Assembly (NCBI RefSeq): GCF_024868665.1
Contig: NC_079901.1
Coordinates: 102,067 to 166,066 of the forward strand
DNA: 64,000 nt
Direction of reading: 5' to 3'
Source of the DNA: Triplophysa rosa
Taxonomy: Eukaryota; Chordata; Actinopteri; Cypriniformes; Nemacheilidae
Numbering within the stretch: position 1 is the first letter of the stretch; each line of letters opens with the position of its first letter. A model generated the notes under the pieces. That model saw only the letters and a list, made by a program, of their open reading frames with translations, ran no database searches and was not told where the DNA came from. Below, piece after piece: positions 54,393 to 64,000 of this stretch. Made by a program: the position numbers and the translations under genes.

Positions 54393-54772
54393 TAGTTCAA
54401 GGTAAGATATTAGCAGTTATTTTTAACACACTAAATAAGCTAAATAAAGCTCGTATTGTTAGCCAGAAGTTGGTTTTCTTAAACTTTCGGCATACCCCAA
54501 GTACTTGCTTTTTTATTTAAGCAATTTTAAATCTGGTTAGGAGGTCCTCAACCCAAGCACATGCTCTACACTTTACCACAATGGTAACCCCCCAAAAGCA
54601 TTAACATACCAGAAACTATTTTAAATACAAACATAAAAGAGTATTAAACATGAACAAATATCCCCGTTTCATCATTTTGATAAAAGATGTATAAAATAAC
54701 ATTTATTGCAACTTTTACTCTTCCTATTCAGCCCCGTGCAAAGCATGATGGGAAGTGGAAACCTTGTCCCTA
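54393..54772. other. No feature recognised
   Basis: AT-rich flank of DIRS copy 3; nothing supported. Confidence 0.3.
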
Positions 54773-54969
54773 GTTCCCTTTCTGTCGGTCTCTCGAAGTT
54801 GTGTCGAACTGACAGAATGGGGTTTGTCTTGAGAACCTATCATCTTCTGAGTATTTAGAAAAGGCCAATGAAAATTGGCGAATGAAATTTGCATGCCGGG
54901 CTCCTCCCCGGATGTCCGGGTATAAGAGGGAAGCCGGCGTGCTCATTCATTCACCTTTTGTTCTTCAGA

Positions 54970-56290
54970 GCCTATGCATCTGATGAGCTTCTCTACGATC
55001 TGGTGATCATTCTTTCTGCTGGAATCTACGACGTGGACAGCGGACGGTCCCTTCCTGCAGTGACTCTCCCCTGGGCGTCTCGGCAGTTCCGGAGGTGTTC
55101 GAGCAATTTCCTTTTCTAAAAGAGCAAATTTCTCCAGCGTGGCTTGTCCCGCTGTTCTCATGGGTGCAACACACTCATCGAGGAGGGGGACGGACACAAT
55201 GCCTGCTTCCAGTACGCTGGGGCAGACGTTGTGAATACGTCCTGCCCGCACTGCGGGCGGTGACGATTCAGACGTTGCGTCACAGGTGGCTGTGTTCCGG
55301 CAGGACTCAGCCACCACCTCCGCCATCTTATTCCTCAATCGGGACACTCACCGAGGACGGGGATGGACACAATGCCTGCTTCCAGTACGCTGGGGCAGAC
55401 GTTGTGGATATGTCCTGCCCGCACTGAGGGCGGTGACGATTAAAACGTTGCGTCACGGGTGTAGGTCCGCCGGGTCCGCCGTCTTATTCCTCAATCATGT
55501 ATTCGGACACGATGCGTGATGATGAGAGGTCTCTTGCAGCATCGGGGGGTGACGTACTGCCCTCCGACTCCGACGATTCCACGGGCTCCCTCCTTTGGGG
55601 GGTCGAGCCCAGGAAGAAACGGACGTCGAGATGTCAGCCATGCTTTCCCGGGCCGCCGTGAGCGTTGGGTTGCAGTGCCTGCACTGCCTTTCCCGGCGCT
55701 CGCGGCTGGTTACATGGCGCCTCAAGTTTGAGTGTTTGCCGGAAGTGCATGAGGAACTTGGTAAGACCTGGAACGCCCCTTTCCGGCACGTTTTACGTCA
55801 AACAAAGTTCAGTCACCCTCTCTTCCCTCGAGGTTGAGACAGCTGGAGGATACGTTGTTGTCCCCCAGGTGGAGTTGCCGCCGTGGGCTCGTGCCCGTAG
55901 GCGGCGGCCACCTGTGGGGGGGGGCGACCTAGACTCCCATCCAAGGCATGTGGTGTCTCGGTATCTCTGGTGTCGAGAGCTTACATTGCGGCGGACCAAG
56001 CTGCCTCCTCTCTCCACGCTACGGCTCCTGCCAGGCCAGGGCATTGAGAGAGCTCCACGAGGGTAAGACCGACCCAGCGCGTATGCAGGAACTCCGCGCC
56101 GCCACCGACCTCGCTCTACGGGCGACCAAGGTGACCACGCGGGCCCTGGGTCGGACGATGTCGACACTTGTGGTCCATGAGAAACTCCTCTGGCCGATCC
56201 TTGCGCAGATGAGTAACGCTGAGAAGGTCCGCTTTCTCGATGCACCCGTCTCGCAAGGGGGGGGGCTGGTTGGTGTTACTGTCGAGTGAG
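54970..56290 (+). pseudogene. DIRS copy 3 gag with tandem duplication
   Basis: The N-terminal region contains a block of about 173 bp (ggacacaatgcctgcttcca, coding a CPHC-type motif) present twice, at 55192 and 55365. Downstream, EVHEELGKTWNAPFRHVLRQ (around 55750), then in another frame ELHEGKTDPARMQELRAATD, KVTTRALGRTMSTLVVHEKL and AQMSNAEKVRFLDAPVSQGG match copy 2 Gag. At least three frame changes. Gag function is inferred from family and position. Confidence 0.65.
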
Positions 56291-56699
56291 GCCTCCCCGG
56301 AGGATTCTCGACAGTAAAGAAGCAGTCCTCCGTGCCGCGACTCGGCCGCCTCGGCCGTCGAGTCCCGTGCAATGTCTGCTTCCCGGCAGCCCTGGTCCTC
56401 TTCGACGCCCTCCAGCTCTGGAGCCCCCCACTCAGGCGGCCCCCCCTGGAGGCGACAGCGAAGAGGAGACCATCGCCCCATCAGGCCGCGGCAAAGCGGC
56501 CCTCATGGGAAGACCTCAGGAGGATCGAGGCTACCATTGGGCCAGACCCCAGCCACATCGCTGGTTAGTCGGATAGGGACGGATCCTGCCCCGTCTCTCC
56601 ATCTGCTGGCCCCCTCCGGGGGGCTAGCGCCCACTTACTCTCTAAGGAGAGTTTCCTCTCTCTCTGGGTTATCACAGCCGCTCCCACCCTCTGCACGAC

Positions 56700-58480
56700 G
56701 GTGAACGGCAAACTCGACGTTGCGTCATGGTGAAGCGCAATGTCGAGTATAAACACCAGCCCTCAGCACTCTCAGTCAGACAGTGCGTTGAGCTGCGCAG
56801 TCACCAGGCAGGAAAAACAGCAGAGCTGATCTCCTCCCCGGGGGACCTCCCCCAGCAAGGAATCCGTACTGCTAGCCATCGAACCACCCCCCGGAGGGAC
56901 GATGAAAAAGATCGTACCTTTAGTCCCGTCTCATTTCTGGGAGCCTGTCCGGCTTCCCAGACTGTCAGGCTGGCTAGGGAAGACGATCCGTCTCAGCTAC
57001 ACGATCCAGTCGCCTCACGCCCGTCAAGTTCAAGGCGATATACCTCAGTCAGAGGATATTCCCGTACTTCGGGCCGAGGTCGCCACCCTTCTGGTGAAGG
57101 GAGTGATCAAGCCCGTCTCACCAGCCGAGATGTGCAACGGGTTTTACAGCCTGTACTTCATTGTCCCCAAGAAAGGCAGGGGGTTGCGCTCTATCTTGGG
57201 TCTGTGTGTTCTGAACAGGCACCTACACAATAGCTGCCTTTCAGGTTGATCACGCAGAAGCGCATCCTGACATCCGTCAGGTGTCAGGACCGGTTCATGG
57301 CAGTCGACCTGAAAGACATGTACTTCATGTCTCGATCCTCCCTCGACGTCGGCCGTTCCGACGGTTCGCGTTTGAGGGATGGGCATATCAGTACAGGGTC
57401 CTCCCCTTCGGTCTGTCCCTGTCTCCACTAGTCTTTACGAAGGTCGTGGAAGCCGCCCTCCTTCCCCGTTGGGAAGGGGGTGTGCGGGTACTAACTATCT
57501 TGACGACTGGCTGAAGTTTTGGCACACTCTCGAGATCTGTTTTGTACACACAGGGACCTGGTGCTCCGGCACCTAGATCGGTATGGAACTCGACTCTGTC
57601 CTCACGAGCGGCCCTGCTCACCCCCCGGGGGGGGGGCGCGAGACCCGCGACGAGAAAGCCCGCACCCTCGCGGCCTCCCAGAGATCAGACAGTCAGCGGT
57701 CCCCCTGTAACAAGAGGCTCCTGGGATACATGGCATCCTCAGCGGGGGTGGTCCCCCTCGGGTCGATGCACATACGACCGCTCCAACATTGGCTGCAGAG
57801 TCAAGTTCCTTGGAGAGTGTGGCACACCGGCAGCAGGCGTATGGTCACATGCTTTTCTGCCAACACACCCTAACCCCCTGGTCTCCATGACCTTCTTGCG
57901 GACAGGGGTCCCCTTTGGGATGCCTCCCTGCAAGGTTGGGGTGCCGTGTGCAACGGGCAAGCAGTGTCGGGGCGGTGGACAGGCCCCCGCCTGCGTTGGC
58001 ATTTCAACTGCCTAGAGTTGTTGGTTGTGCTACTTGCATTTAGGAGGCTACTACCTCTCGTGCAGGGAAGCACGTGCTGGTCCGGTCGGACAGCACAGCT
58101 GCTGTGGCATTTCTTTCACTCACAGCAGCTAACATGACTCGCCCGACGCCTCCTCCTCTGGAGTCAGCAGGTGATCAGCTCCCTGCGAGCCACACACATC
58201 CTGGGCGTCCTGAACCAGACAGTCGATGCGCTCTCTCGTCAGTCGACGCCTCGCGGAGAGTGGCGACTCCCTCCCCGTGCAGCCGGCTCATTTGGGGCAG
58301 TTCGGCCAGGCACAGGTGGTCCTGTTGCCTCCCCGGACTCCTCCCATTGTCCGCTTTGGTACTCCCTGTCCGAGGTACCCTCGGCACGGATGTCCTTGCG
58401 CACAGCTGGCCGCGGGACAAGCGGAAGTACGCTTCCCCCCAGTGAGCCTCATTGCACAGGTCCTGTGCAAGGCCAGGGAA
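56700..58480 (+). pseudogene. DIRS copy 3 reverse transcriptase and RNase H
   Basis: RT pieces: LRAEVATLLVKGVIKPVSPA, GFYSLYFIVPKKGRGLRSI (around 57140), HVSILPRRRPFRRFAFEGWA, YRVLPFGLSLSPLVFTKVVE, and a YLDDW motif at about 57498 in a third frame. RNase H pieces: CNGQAVSGRWTGPRLRWHFN and CLELLVVLLAFRRLLPLVQG, then SLRATHILGVLNQTVDALSR. Frames change repeatedly, so no protein of useful length can be made. Order and motifs match copy 2. Confidence 0.75.
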
Positions 58481-58599
58481 GAGGAGCATCAAGTGGTACT
58501 AGTTACGCCCCTTTGGCCTAACCAGGACTTGGTTCTCGGAGCTGAGGCTCTGACAACAACTCCCCCCTGGCCGCTCCCCCGGCGAACAGCTTCCCCAGG

Positions 58600-59590
58600 G
58601 GAAGGGGCACGTTATGGCATCCCAGGCAAAACCTGGTCTCCATGTCTGGACGGGACGAGGAGATCCTGAGTGACCCACCCCCAGTCCGGTTGGGACGTCA
58701 CTCAGGCTAAGGGCTTCAGCCACTGGGCGGCTATACGCCCATAGGTGGCGCCTCTTCTTGTCCTGGTGCTCTTCTCACCGAGAAGACCCGCGGAGTCGCT
58801 CGGTCGGGTACGAGCTGTCCCGTCCTCAAGAGAGCGGGGGAGTAACCTCTCCCCCTCCACACTGGGAATGTATGTAGCCGCTACATGTATGTAGCCGCTA
58901 CGGCTTGGGTCATCATGACCCAAGTGCTGGGTAGCCTCTGGGACAGCACGGCCTGGTCATTACGTTCCTAAGGGGCGCGAGAGGGTGACCACCTTTCCGC
59001 GCTCCGTACCCTCTTGCGACCTAGGTGGCGGGCACCAAGAGGCCCCGCCCCCTTCGAGCCTCTCGAGATTGCTGCTCTTTCTCAGTCTTGGTAAAGACGG
59101 TTTTTCCGCATGGCGCTCACCTCCAAGAGGGTAGGGGATCTGCAAGCACCCTCCGTGTCCACAGATTGCCTAGAACTCGGGGCCGGGATTCTCACGTGAT
59201 CTTGAGACCCCGCCCCGGCTACGTGCCCAAGGTTCCCACCACTCTCTTGAGAGACCAGGTGGTGAACCTGCAGGCGCTCCCCACCGGGGAGGAAGACCCA
59301 ACCTATCCGCGTTGTGTCCAGTACGCGCACGGCGCCTCTACTTGGACCGGACGCAGAGCCCAGAAGCTCTGAGCAGCTCTTGTCTGTTTCGGAGGTCAGC
59401 AGGAGGGCTGTCTCCAAACAGAGGCTGGCGCACTGGATCGTGGATGCCCTCGTTAGGGCATACCGATCTCTTTTCCTGCCCATTGGGGGTGAGGCTCACC
59501 CCCCGTGGCTGGCTCAGGGCGCCTCCCTGGCAGACATCTGCGGAGCTGCGGGTTGGGCTATGCCCAACAACTCCGTGAGGTTCTAATACC
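58600..59590 (+). pseudogene. DIRS copy 3 tyrosine recombinase
   Basis: Traces of the N-terminal part (LSPSTL at about 58850) are followed by LRPRPGYVPKVPTTLL and then the best-kept segment, VSKQRLAHWIVDALVRAYRS and ASLADICGAAGWAMPNN, the C-terminal region of DIRS recombinases. The Arg-His-Arg-Tyr catalytic set cannot be read in one frame. The segment ends at 59586. Confidence 0.65.
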
Positions 59591-60339
59591 TACGCGCGGA
59601 ACCGGTGTCAGCCCGCATCCTGGCAAGGTGTGGGACCGGCAGCCGGTAGGGCATACGCCTGCGGAAGCCCTTCCCCCTCCGGGGGGAGCAGTGGCGATCC
59701 CGCCTCACTTCTTTCCCCTCGGGTAAAGAACAGGCATTCCATCCATCACTAAGCACCCTTCCAGGGGACAGGCTGGGCAGAGCAGCCCTGCCCCCTTAGG
59801 CCGGGGAACAGTTGAGTTATCTCCCACATAGCTCTAACCGGACCTAGTGCTCCAGACGTGGTAACCCCCCCTCCGTGGGCTGTTCCGTCTGATGTATCCT
59901 CATGAATGGTTCCCACCTTGGCAACCCATGACCTCCCCAGGTGGACTCCCACCTTGCGGTTAACTCCTGCAGTCCGCACATTCCTCCCATGAGTTCTCCC
60001 CTGATGGTGAGACCATGTGGTGTCTCCACTAATTCCTCCCTACGGTAGGTAGTGGCCTCTGCAGCGTTTTTCCCCCCGGGGGGGAATAATGCTTACCCAG
60101 TGGCCCGTACGGTGCCGGGCGGCTTCTCGCCATTTAGAGAATCAGGCCTCCGCCCGTGACGGCCGGCGTTAGGGGGCTTCCCAACTTTTTGTGGAAAGCT
60201 CTGGGTCCCCCTTCCTCTCCACTGGAAGGTCATAATTTCGCGCTAGCGTGTTCGTCTGACTCGCCCAGGCCAGTCAACGTCGCTCCGCAGAGATTGTGAC
60301 GCGGCTCAGTGCTGTGGCGTTTTCCATAGGAACCCCATT

Positions 60340-60777
60340 CTGTCGGTTCGACACAACGTCGAGAGACCGACAGAAAGGGAACATCTTGGTTACGGATGTA
60401 ACCTCGGTTCCCTGATGGAGGGAACGAGACGTTGTGTCCCTCATGCCACAACACTGGCCGCCCACCCCAGCGGTCGGGGGAGGATGCTTTAGGCTCCTCA
60501 GACCAAAGGTGAATGAATGAGCACGCCGGCTTCCCTCTTATACCCGGACATCCGGGGAGGAGCCCGGCATGCAAATTTCATTCGCCAATTTTCATTGGCC
60601 TTTTCTAAATACTCAGAAGATGATAGGTTCTCAAGACAAACCCCATTCTGTCGGTTCGACACAACGTCTCGTTCCCTCCATCAGGGAACCGAGGTTACAT
60701 CCGTAACCAAGACGTTCTCAAGACAAACCCCATTCTGTCGGTTCGACACAACGTCGAGAGACCGACAGAAAGGGAAC
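60340..60777. repeat. DIRS copy 3 terminal complex with a 54-bp perfect snap-back
   Basis: 60385-60438 and 60658-60711 are exact reverse complements over 54 bp (cttggttacggatgtaacct ... and its complement). The block caagacaaaccccattctgt with flanks occurs twice, 87 bp apart (about 60627 and 60714). Between them lies an inverted copy of the 5' terminal repeat (caaatttcattcgccaattt). Confidence 0.88.
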
Positions 60778-62117
60778 TTGTGGTCTTGTGTTGTCACCTC
60801 AGACATCTTGGTGGATGTTGGCTGCAAATCCAAAACGTAAAGCCTTTCAGATATTGCAAGTAATTTCTATTAAAGAGAAACAGAATAAATTAAATAAAGA
60901 TTTGTACCTGTTCTTTAAGGCTACTTCATCAACAGAAGAATTGCAATGATGGCGACCTGATAGTTGTACATTCCTTTTTGACAGAGCAGGGCTTTGATGT
61001 CTTTGTTCCATTTAAGGCTCTTCTGTTTTTGAAAACAAAACAAAAAAATGGGCAGAATAAAATTATTTACTTGGTTGTAATTATATTATACATTACACAA
61101 TTTTCTTTCCCCCAAAACCATACATTAAATCCAACTTACTGCCACATAACATAGGGGTTTATTTAGAATATTTTACCATTCTCACAACTTATGTAGTCAT
61201 TATTGTGTGAATTAATAAAGACAGGCCAACCTACTTATGCTCAAATGTTGCTCTGTTTACCTACATCATTCCTGGGCAAGTTCAGACTCGGGGGTTCAAT
61301 CTTGCGAGGACGCAGACCTGTTATTACAAATGGAAAAGCAGAGTACTTGATGCCGTCACTCAACTGCAATATCAAATACATGCAGACCTAGCTAAATATT
61401 TATTTTAGTTTTGCCTTTACATTTAAACAAAGTAAAATGACAGTTAGATATTAAAAAGTAATTATATTGCATGGTTAGCAGCTACAGAGACATCACAGAT
61501 AGCAGTGAACTTCAGAAGCACTTGCCGATGTGATGTGGCATTGAGCAGGGTACATGAGTGCTGAGCACCGGGTCTCTGAATTCGTCCGTGCCAAATTTTT
61601 TTAAAAGACGCTATCTTTATTAACCGACTGCATATTTGAACTTTAAAAACACACATTCTCGGCTAAAAAAGTCTTAAAACTACATTTTGTGAAAAAATAA
61701 CAGTGATATTATAAACTTTAGGCAGTTTTACTGCACTGCTACTGCTGTGCAGTGCATGTGAAGAAATATTTCTCCTCAGAAGTAGCGTTAATATTTCGCT
61801 AGGTATTTTACAGAAAAACGATTTTTAGCAGTTCTCACCTTCTGTCTATTATTTTTAAGAACTCCACATTAATTACGGCACTGAACAGTGAACACAAAAC
61901 TGTTTCCTGTTGGTCCGGTCACAACCGCTTTCGGGAGTGAGACCCGCGATCGCGTCATGGGGTTTCATGAGTGAAATAACAAAACGGGAGTTTGGCAGGA
62001 AATCATGTTACCATGACAAACCCGTTGCATGTTTACAGACCATACACACTGCTTTCTATAAGTAAAGATACTCAAGACAAAGGCATCGCGTTTTCTCTAA
62101 GTGAAAGTAATGTTACG
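60778..62117. other. No gene established
   Basis: AT-rich. On the minus strand an acceptor-like polypyrimidine stretch (ttttgttttgttttcaaaaa + cag) at about 61025 precedes SLKWNKDIKALLCQKGMYNY and VAIIAILLLMK then a stop near 60941; the peptide is not recognised. Nothing else is supported. Confidence 0.25.
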
Positions 62118-62610
62118 CGTTGTTGAAGCCCCAGCGTTTTTCTCTAACAATCGACAATAGGTCCTGATGAATGATAACTTTCTGTTCATCCAACTACCAA
62201 GTGGCGTTTGTTCTTTATAGCACACATAATACATTGTTTGTCTGAGAAGTTGTGAAGTTTAATGATCACCGGTCTCGGCCTGTCCCCTCTCCGTGGTCCC
62301 AGGCTTCTGTGTGCCCTGTCAATTTTGAAATGTTCTTTCGCCAACTCCAGCACTTTTGGCAGCCAGGACGCAAAGAATACAGTGGGTTGAGAGCCTTCGT
62401 ATACCTCCTTCAGGCCCATGATTCTTATGTTATCCTGCCTCGATCTGTTCTCCAAGTCATCCACCTTCTCTGACAGTGCTCGCACCAACTTTTCGGTTTC
62501 CTTTACCTTGTTTTCCACTGCTGTCGTGTTGTCTTCTATGCCGGACACTCGGCGCTCCGCCTCGACGATACGTTTGGTATTGTCTTCGACACGACGTGTG
62601 ATAGGAAAAT
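62118..62610 (-). pseudogene. L1-type LINE ORF1 fragment
   Basis: The minus frame holds a coiled coil (VENKVKETEKLVRALSEKVD) and the L1 ORF1p RNA-binding signature DDLENRSRQDNIRIMGLKEV, then HFKIDRAHRSLGPRRGDRPR and VIIKLHNFSDK. A frame change near 62180 leads into KVIIHQDLLSIVREKRWGF. It corresponds to the middle and C-terminal part of an RNA-binding ORF1 protein of fish L1. It is joined to a Gypsy gag fragment at about 62610. Confidence 0.75.
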
Positions 62611-62835
62611 TTTCTCATGGAGAGCTAGTCGTGGGTTGGTAGATGGTTGTGTGGGTGACAAAGCCTGTTCAACTGCTTGAGAAGGATCTGGGTTAGCGAG
62701 GCTCTGAAGCATCCTGACGAGCTCCTCCATTAGCATGGTTAAATGAGTGAGTTGGTGTTGATGAATAGCGAGTTGATTAGCCTGTGCGGATGCTTTGGAA
62801 GATAACAGAGTCAAACAGTTGCCATGGCCAAACAA
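62611..62835 (-). pseudogene. Gypsy gag N-terminal fragment
   Basis: The minus frame reads GHGNCLTLLSSKASAQANQL, AIHQHQLTHLTMLMEELVRM and ends in NPRLALHEK, as at the N-terminus of fish Gypsy gag (QLAxHQxQLxxL then NPRL...P.K). There is no ATG at the start; the frame opens with TTG. It runs directly into the L1 fragment, so this is a chimeric junction. Confidence 0.5.
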
Positions 62836-62888
62836 GATTTGGCAAGGAGTGAGTCAATGTGAGCTTTTAATAGCTCTCCTAATAGAGT

Positions 62889-63290
62889 TCAGGTGCACGG
62901 GTGATCAGTGCCAGGTATGTGGGAATTGTAGTCCGAAAGGGAACTAGAATTCAGGAGAAGGTTCTCTCTTGTAGTGAATGGAGGGATCTGCAGGAGACTC
63001 ATTCGTGACACTGTCAGAGCTGCTGCTAATGTGAGCGTTTTAAAACAGTGATGCTTTTTAATTGTCTGAGTACAGTAGCATGATTCTGAAATATTAATGT
63101 CCTTACAGATTGATTGTTCAACATCTAGCCATGTGTTTTCTGATGGGTTAGGGTGAATCCATTTGTGTATATTTTGGAGCTGATTGGACGGGAAGTAGTG
63201 GTAGAAATGTGAAGCTTCCAATCATTGTGTTTTTGCTTTCTGTAGTGTAGTCTATTTAATTCTTGGGTATTACTTTTCCAATAGAATTTG
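62889..63290 (-). pseudogene. L1-type LINE ORF2 C-terminal fragment
   Basis: FYWKSNTQELNRLHYRKQKH near 63270 and, in the next frame, ASHFYHYFPSNQLQNIHKWI, HPNPSENTWLDVEQSICKDI match the C-terminal region of L1/Tx1 ORF2 (FIWKNKxPRI ... LPNFYxYYxAxQLxxIxxW). A frameshift separates the two pieces. Catalytic domains are absent. Confidence 0.65.
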
Positions 63291-64000
63291 GAAATGATTG
63301 AATCTAATGCTAATTCAAGTCTTCTCGCTGAACTGCTACCTCCAGGATGTAATTTTTTAAGTACACCGAGGACTACTCGCCGGGGCGGAGGCTTGGCTGT
63401 TATTTTAAATAATATGATTAAGTGCAAGTTACAGTCTGTGGAAAGTTTTAAGAGTTTTGCAGTGCAATTGATGAAGATTGATTTGTCATCGCCAATACTT
63501 TGTGCTTTTATATACAGCCCCCCTGGTTATAATAAGGATTTTCTTAACAAATTTTATGAGTTTTTATCTGTGGTTGTTCCATCTGTGGACAGAATTCTGA
63601 TTTTTGGGTGATTTTAATATCCATGTCTGCTGTGCCTGTAAACCCATGTCTAAGGATTTTTTTAATTTGATTGATTCTTTTAACTTTTCACAGTGGGTTT
63701 CTGCACATACGCACCATCATGGACATCTAGATCTGATGTTTTCTCTGGGTATAACATTCGAAAATATCTGTGTCGATGAAAAGGCTATCTCTGACCATAT
63801 GCCTATTAGGTTTAATCTGAATTCAGCAACAAATGGACTATGTTATCAACAATCTTCTTTTCAGTCTTGTGTGATTACTGCTTCTACACCTGGTACCTTC
63901 TCAGCTGCCTGTAGGATAATTGAGCTATCTCATTCTGATGAGTCTATAATGTTGCCTGTTGCAGGACCCGACGAATTGTTAAATTCTTTCAATTGTATCT
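63290..64000 (+). pseudogene. CR1/L2-like LINE endonuclease, partial, runs off the window
   Basis: SSLLAELLPPGCNFLSTPRT, TRRGGGLAVILNN and LCAFIYSPPGYNKDFLNKFY belong to the AP-like endonuclease of CR1-group LINEs. At about 63605 an extra base shifts the frame; the continuation reads DFNIHVCCACKPMSKDFFNL, HHGHLDLMFSLG and ISDHMPIRFNLNS. The start of ORF2 is missing, and the sequence continues past 64000. Confidence 0.75.

Larger units (their letters stand above)
54773..60777 (+). mobile_element. DIRS-like retrotransposon, copy 3
   Basis: Plus-strand order: terminal repeat (54773-54965), gag with an internal duplication, RT/RNase H (about 56700-58480), tyrosine recombinase (about 58600-59590), non-coding part, terminal complex (60340-60777). 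Outer ends gttccctttctgtcggtctc and its reverse complement ending ...gaaagggaac are inverted. No target duplication (cccta / ttgtg). All genes carry several frameshifts, but all parts of a DIRS element are present. Confidence 0.88.

Overview
ORGANISM. The window looks like a teleost nuclear genome, most probably a cyprinid. It has spliced host-type sequence (a Pim-like kinase with a GT/AG intron), an assembly gap of exactly 100 N, long CA/TG microsatellites, a tRNA-type SINE, the GCATTTGGCAGACGC repeat core typical of teleosts, many hAT-like MITEs, and a retroelement mix characteristic of fish: DIRS tyrosine-recombinase elements, Ty3/Gypsy elements, L2/CR1 LINEs and L1 relics. No rRNA gene, functional tRNA gene, CRISPR array or prokaryotic operon is visible. 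LAYOUT. 0.06-4.5 kb: end of a hAT-like repeat, then a decayed minus-strand DIRS copy (gag, RT, RNase H, no recombinase). 5.2-6.4 kb: assembly gap and a broken Pim-like kinase. 6.7-7.35 kb: CA-rich array. 8.4-9.86 kb: 102-bp dimeric satellite with a 306-bp higher-order period. 10.1-13.1 kb: relics (restriction-like-endonuclease retroelement, SINE, MITEs, HECT-like gene fragment, LTR). 13.76-20.94 kb: nearly complete minus-strand Ty3/Gypsy element with identical LTR segments, tRNA-Pro primer site, an upstream ORF, gag, a textbook -1 frameshift signal, and a pol broken at few places. 21.0-21.9 kb: long-TIR DNA transposon inside a tRNA-like sequence. 25.2-30.5 kb: L2 LINE (+) with intact esterase ORF1 and intact EN-RT ORF2 in the same frame, separated by one UGA. 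31.6-34.0 kb: retroviral env-like relic split by a hAT with a perfect 8-bp duplication. 34.9-36.1 kb: 3' end of a second Gypsy element in which RNase H is the last domain before the LTR. 36.1-41.4 kb: DIRS copy 2 (-). 41.5-48.6 kb: MITEs, a solo LTR inside an L2 fragment, a hAT-like relic and weak candidate exons. 48.6-51.8 kb: second, decayed L2 (-). 52.2 kb: CCAAT minisatellite. 54.77-60.78 kb: DIRS copy 3 (+). 62.1-64.0 kb: mosaic of L1 ORF1, Gypsy gag, L1 ORF2 and a CR1-like endonuclease running off the window end. HOW IT FITS TOGETHER. This is a nested retroelement neighbourhood with one recognisable host-gene family member, itself damaged. Insertion order can be read in several places (DIRS into Gypsy, LTR into L2, hAT into env, DNA transposon into a tRNA-like repeat). 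The best candidates for biology beyond routine annotation are translational-control signals: the in-frame UGA followed by a stem-loop between the two L2 ORFs, and the GGGAAAC frameshift site with stem-loop in the Gypsy element, plus an extra ORF before its gag. LIMITS. Assignments come from motifs and remembered family resemblance; no database search was run. Edges given as round numbers are approximate.
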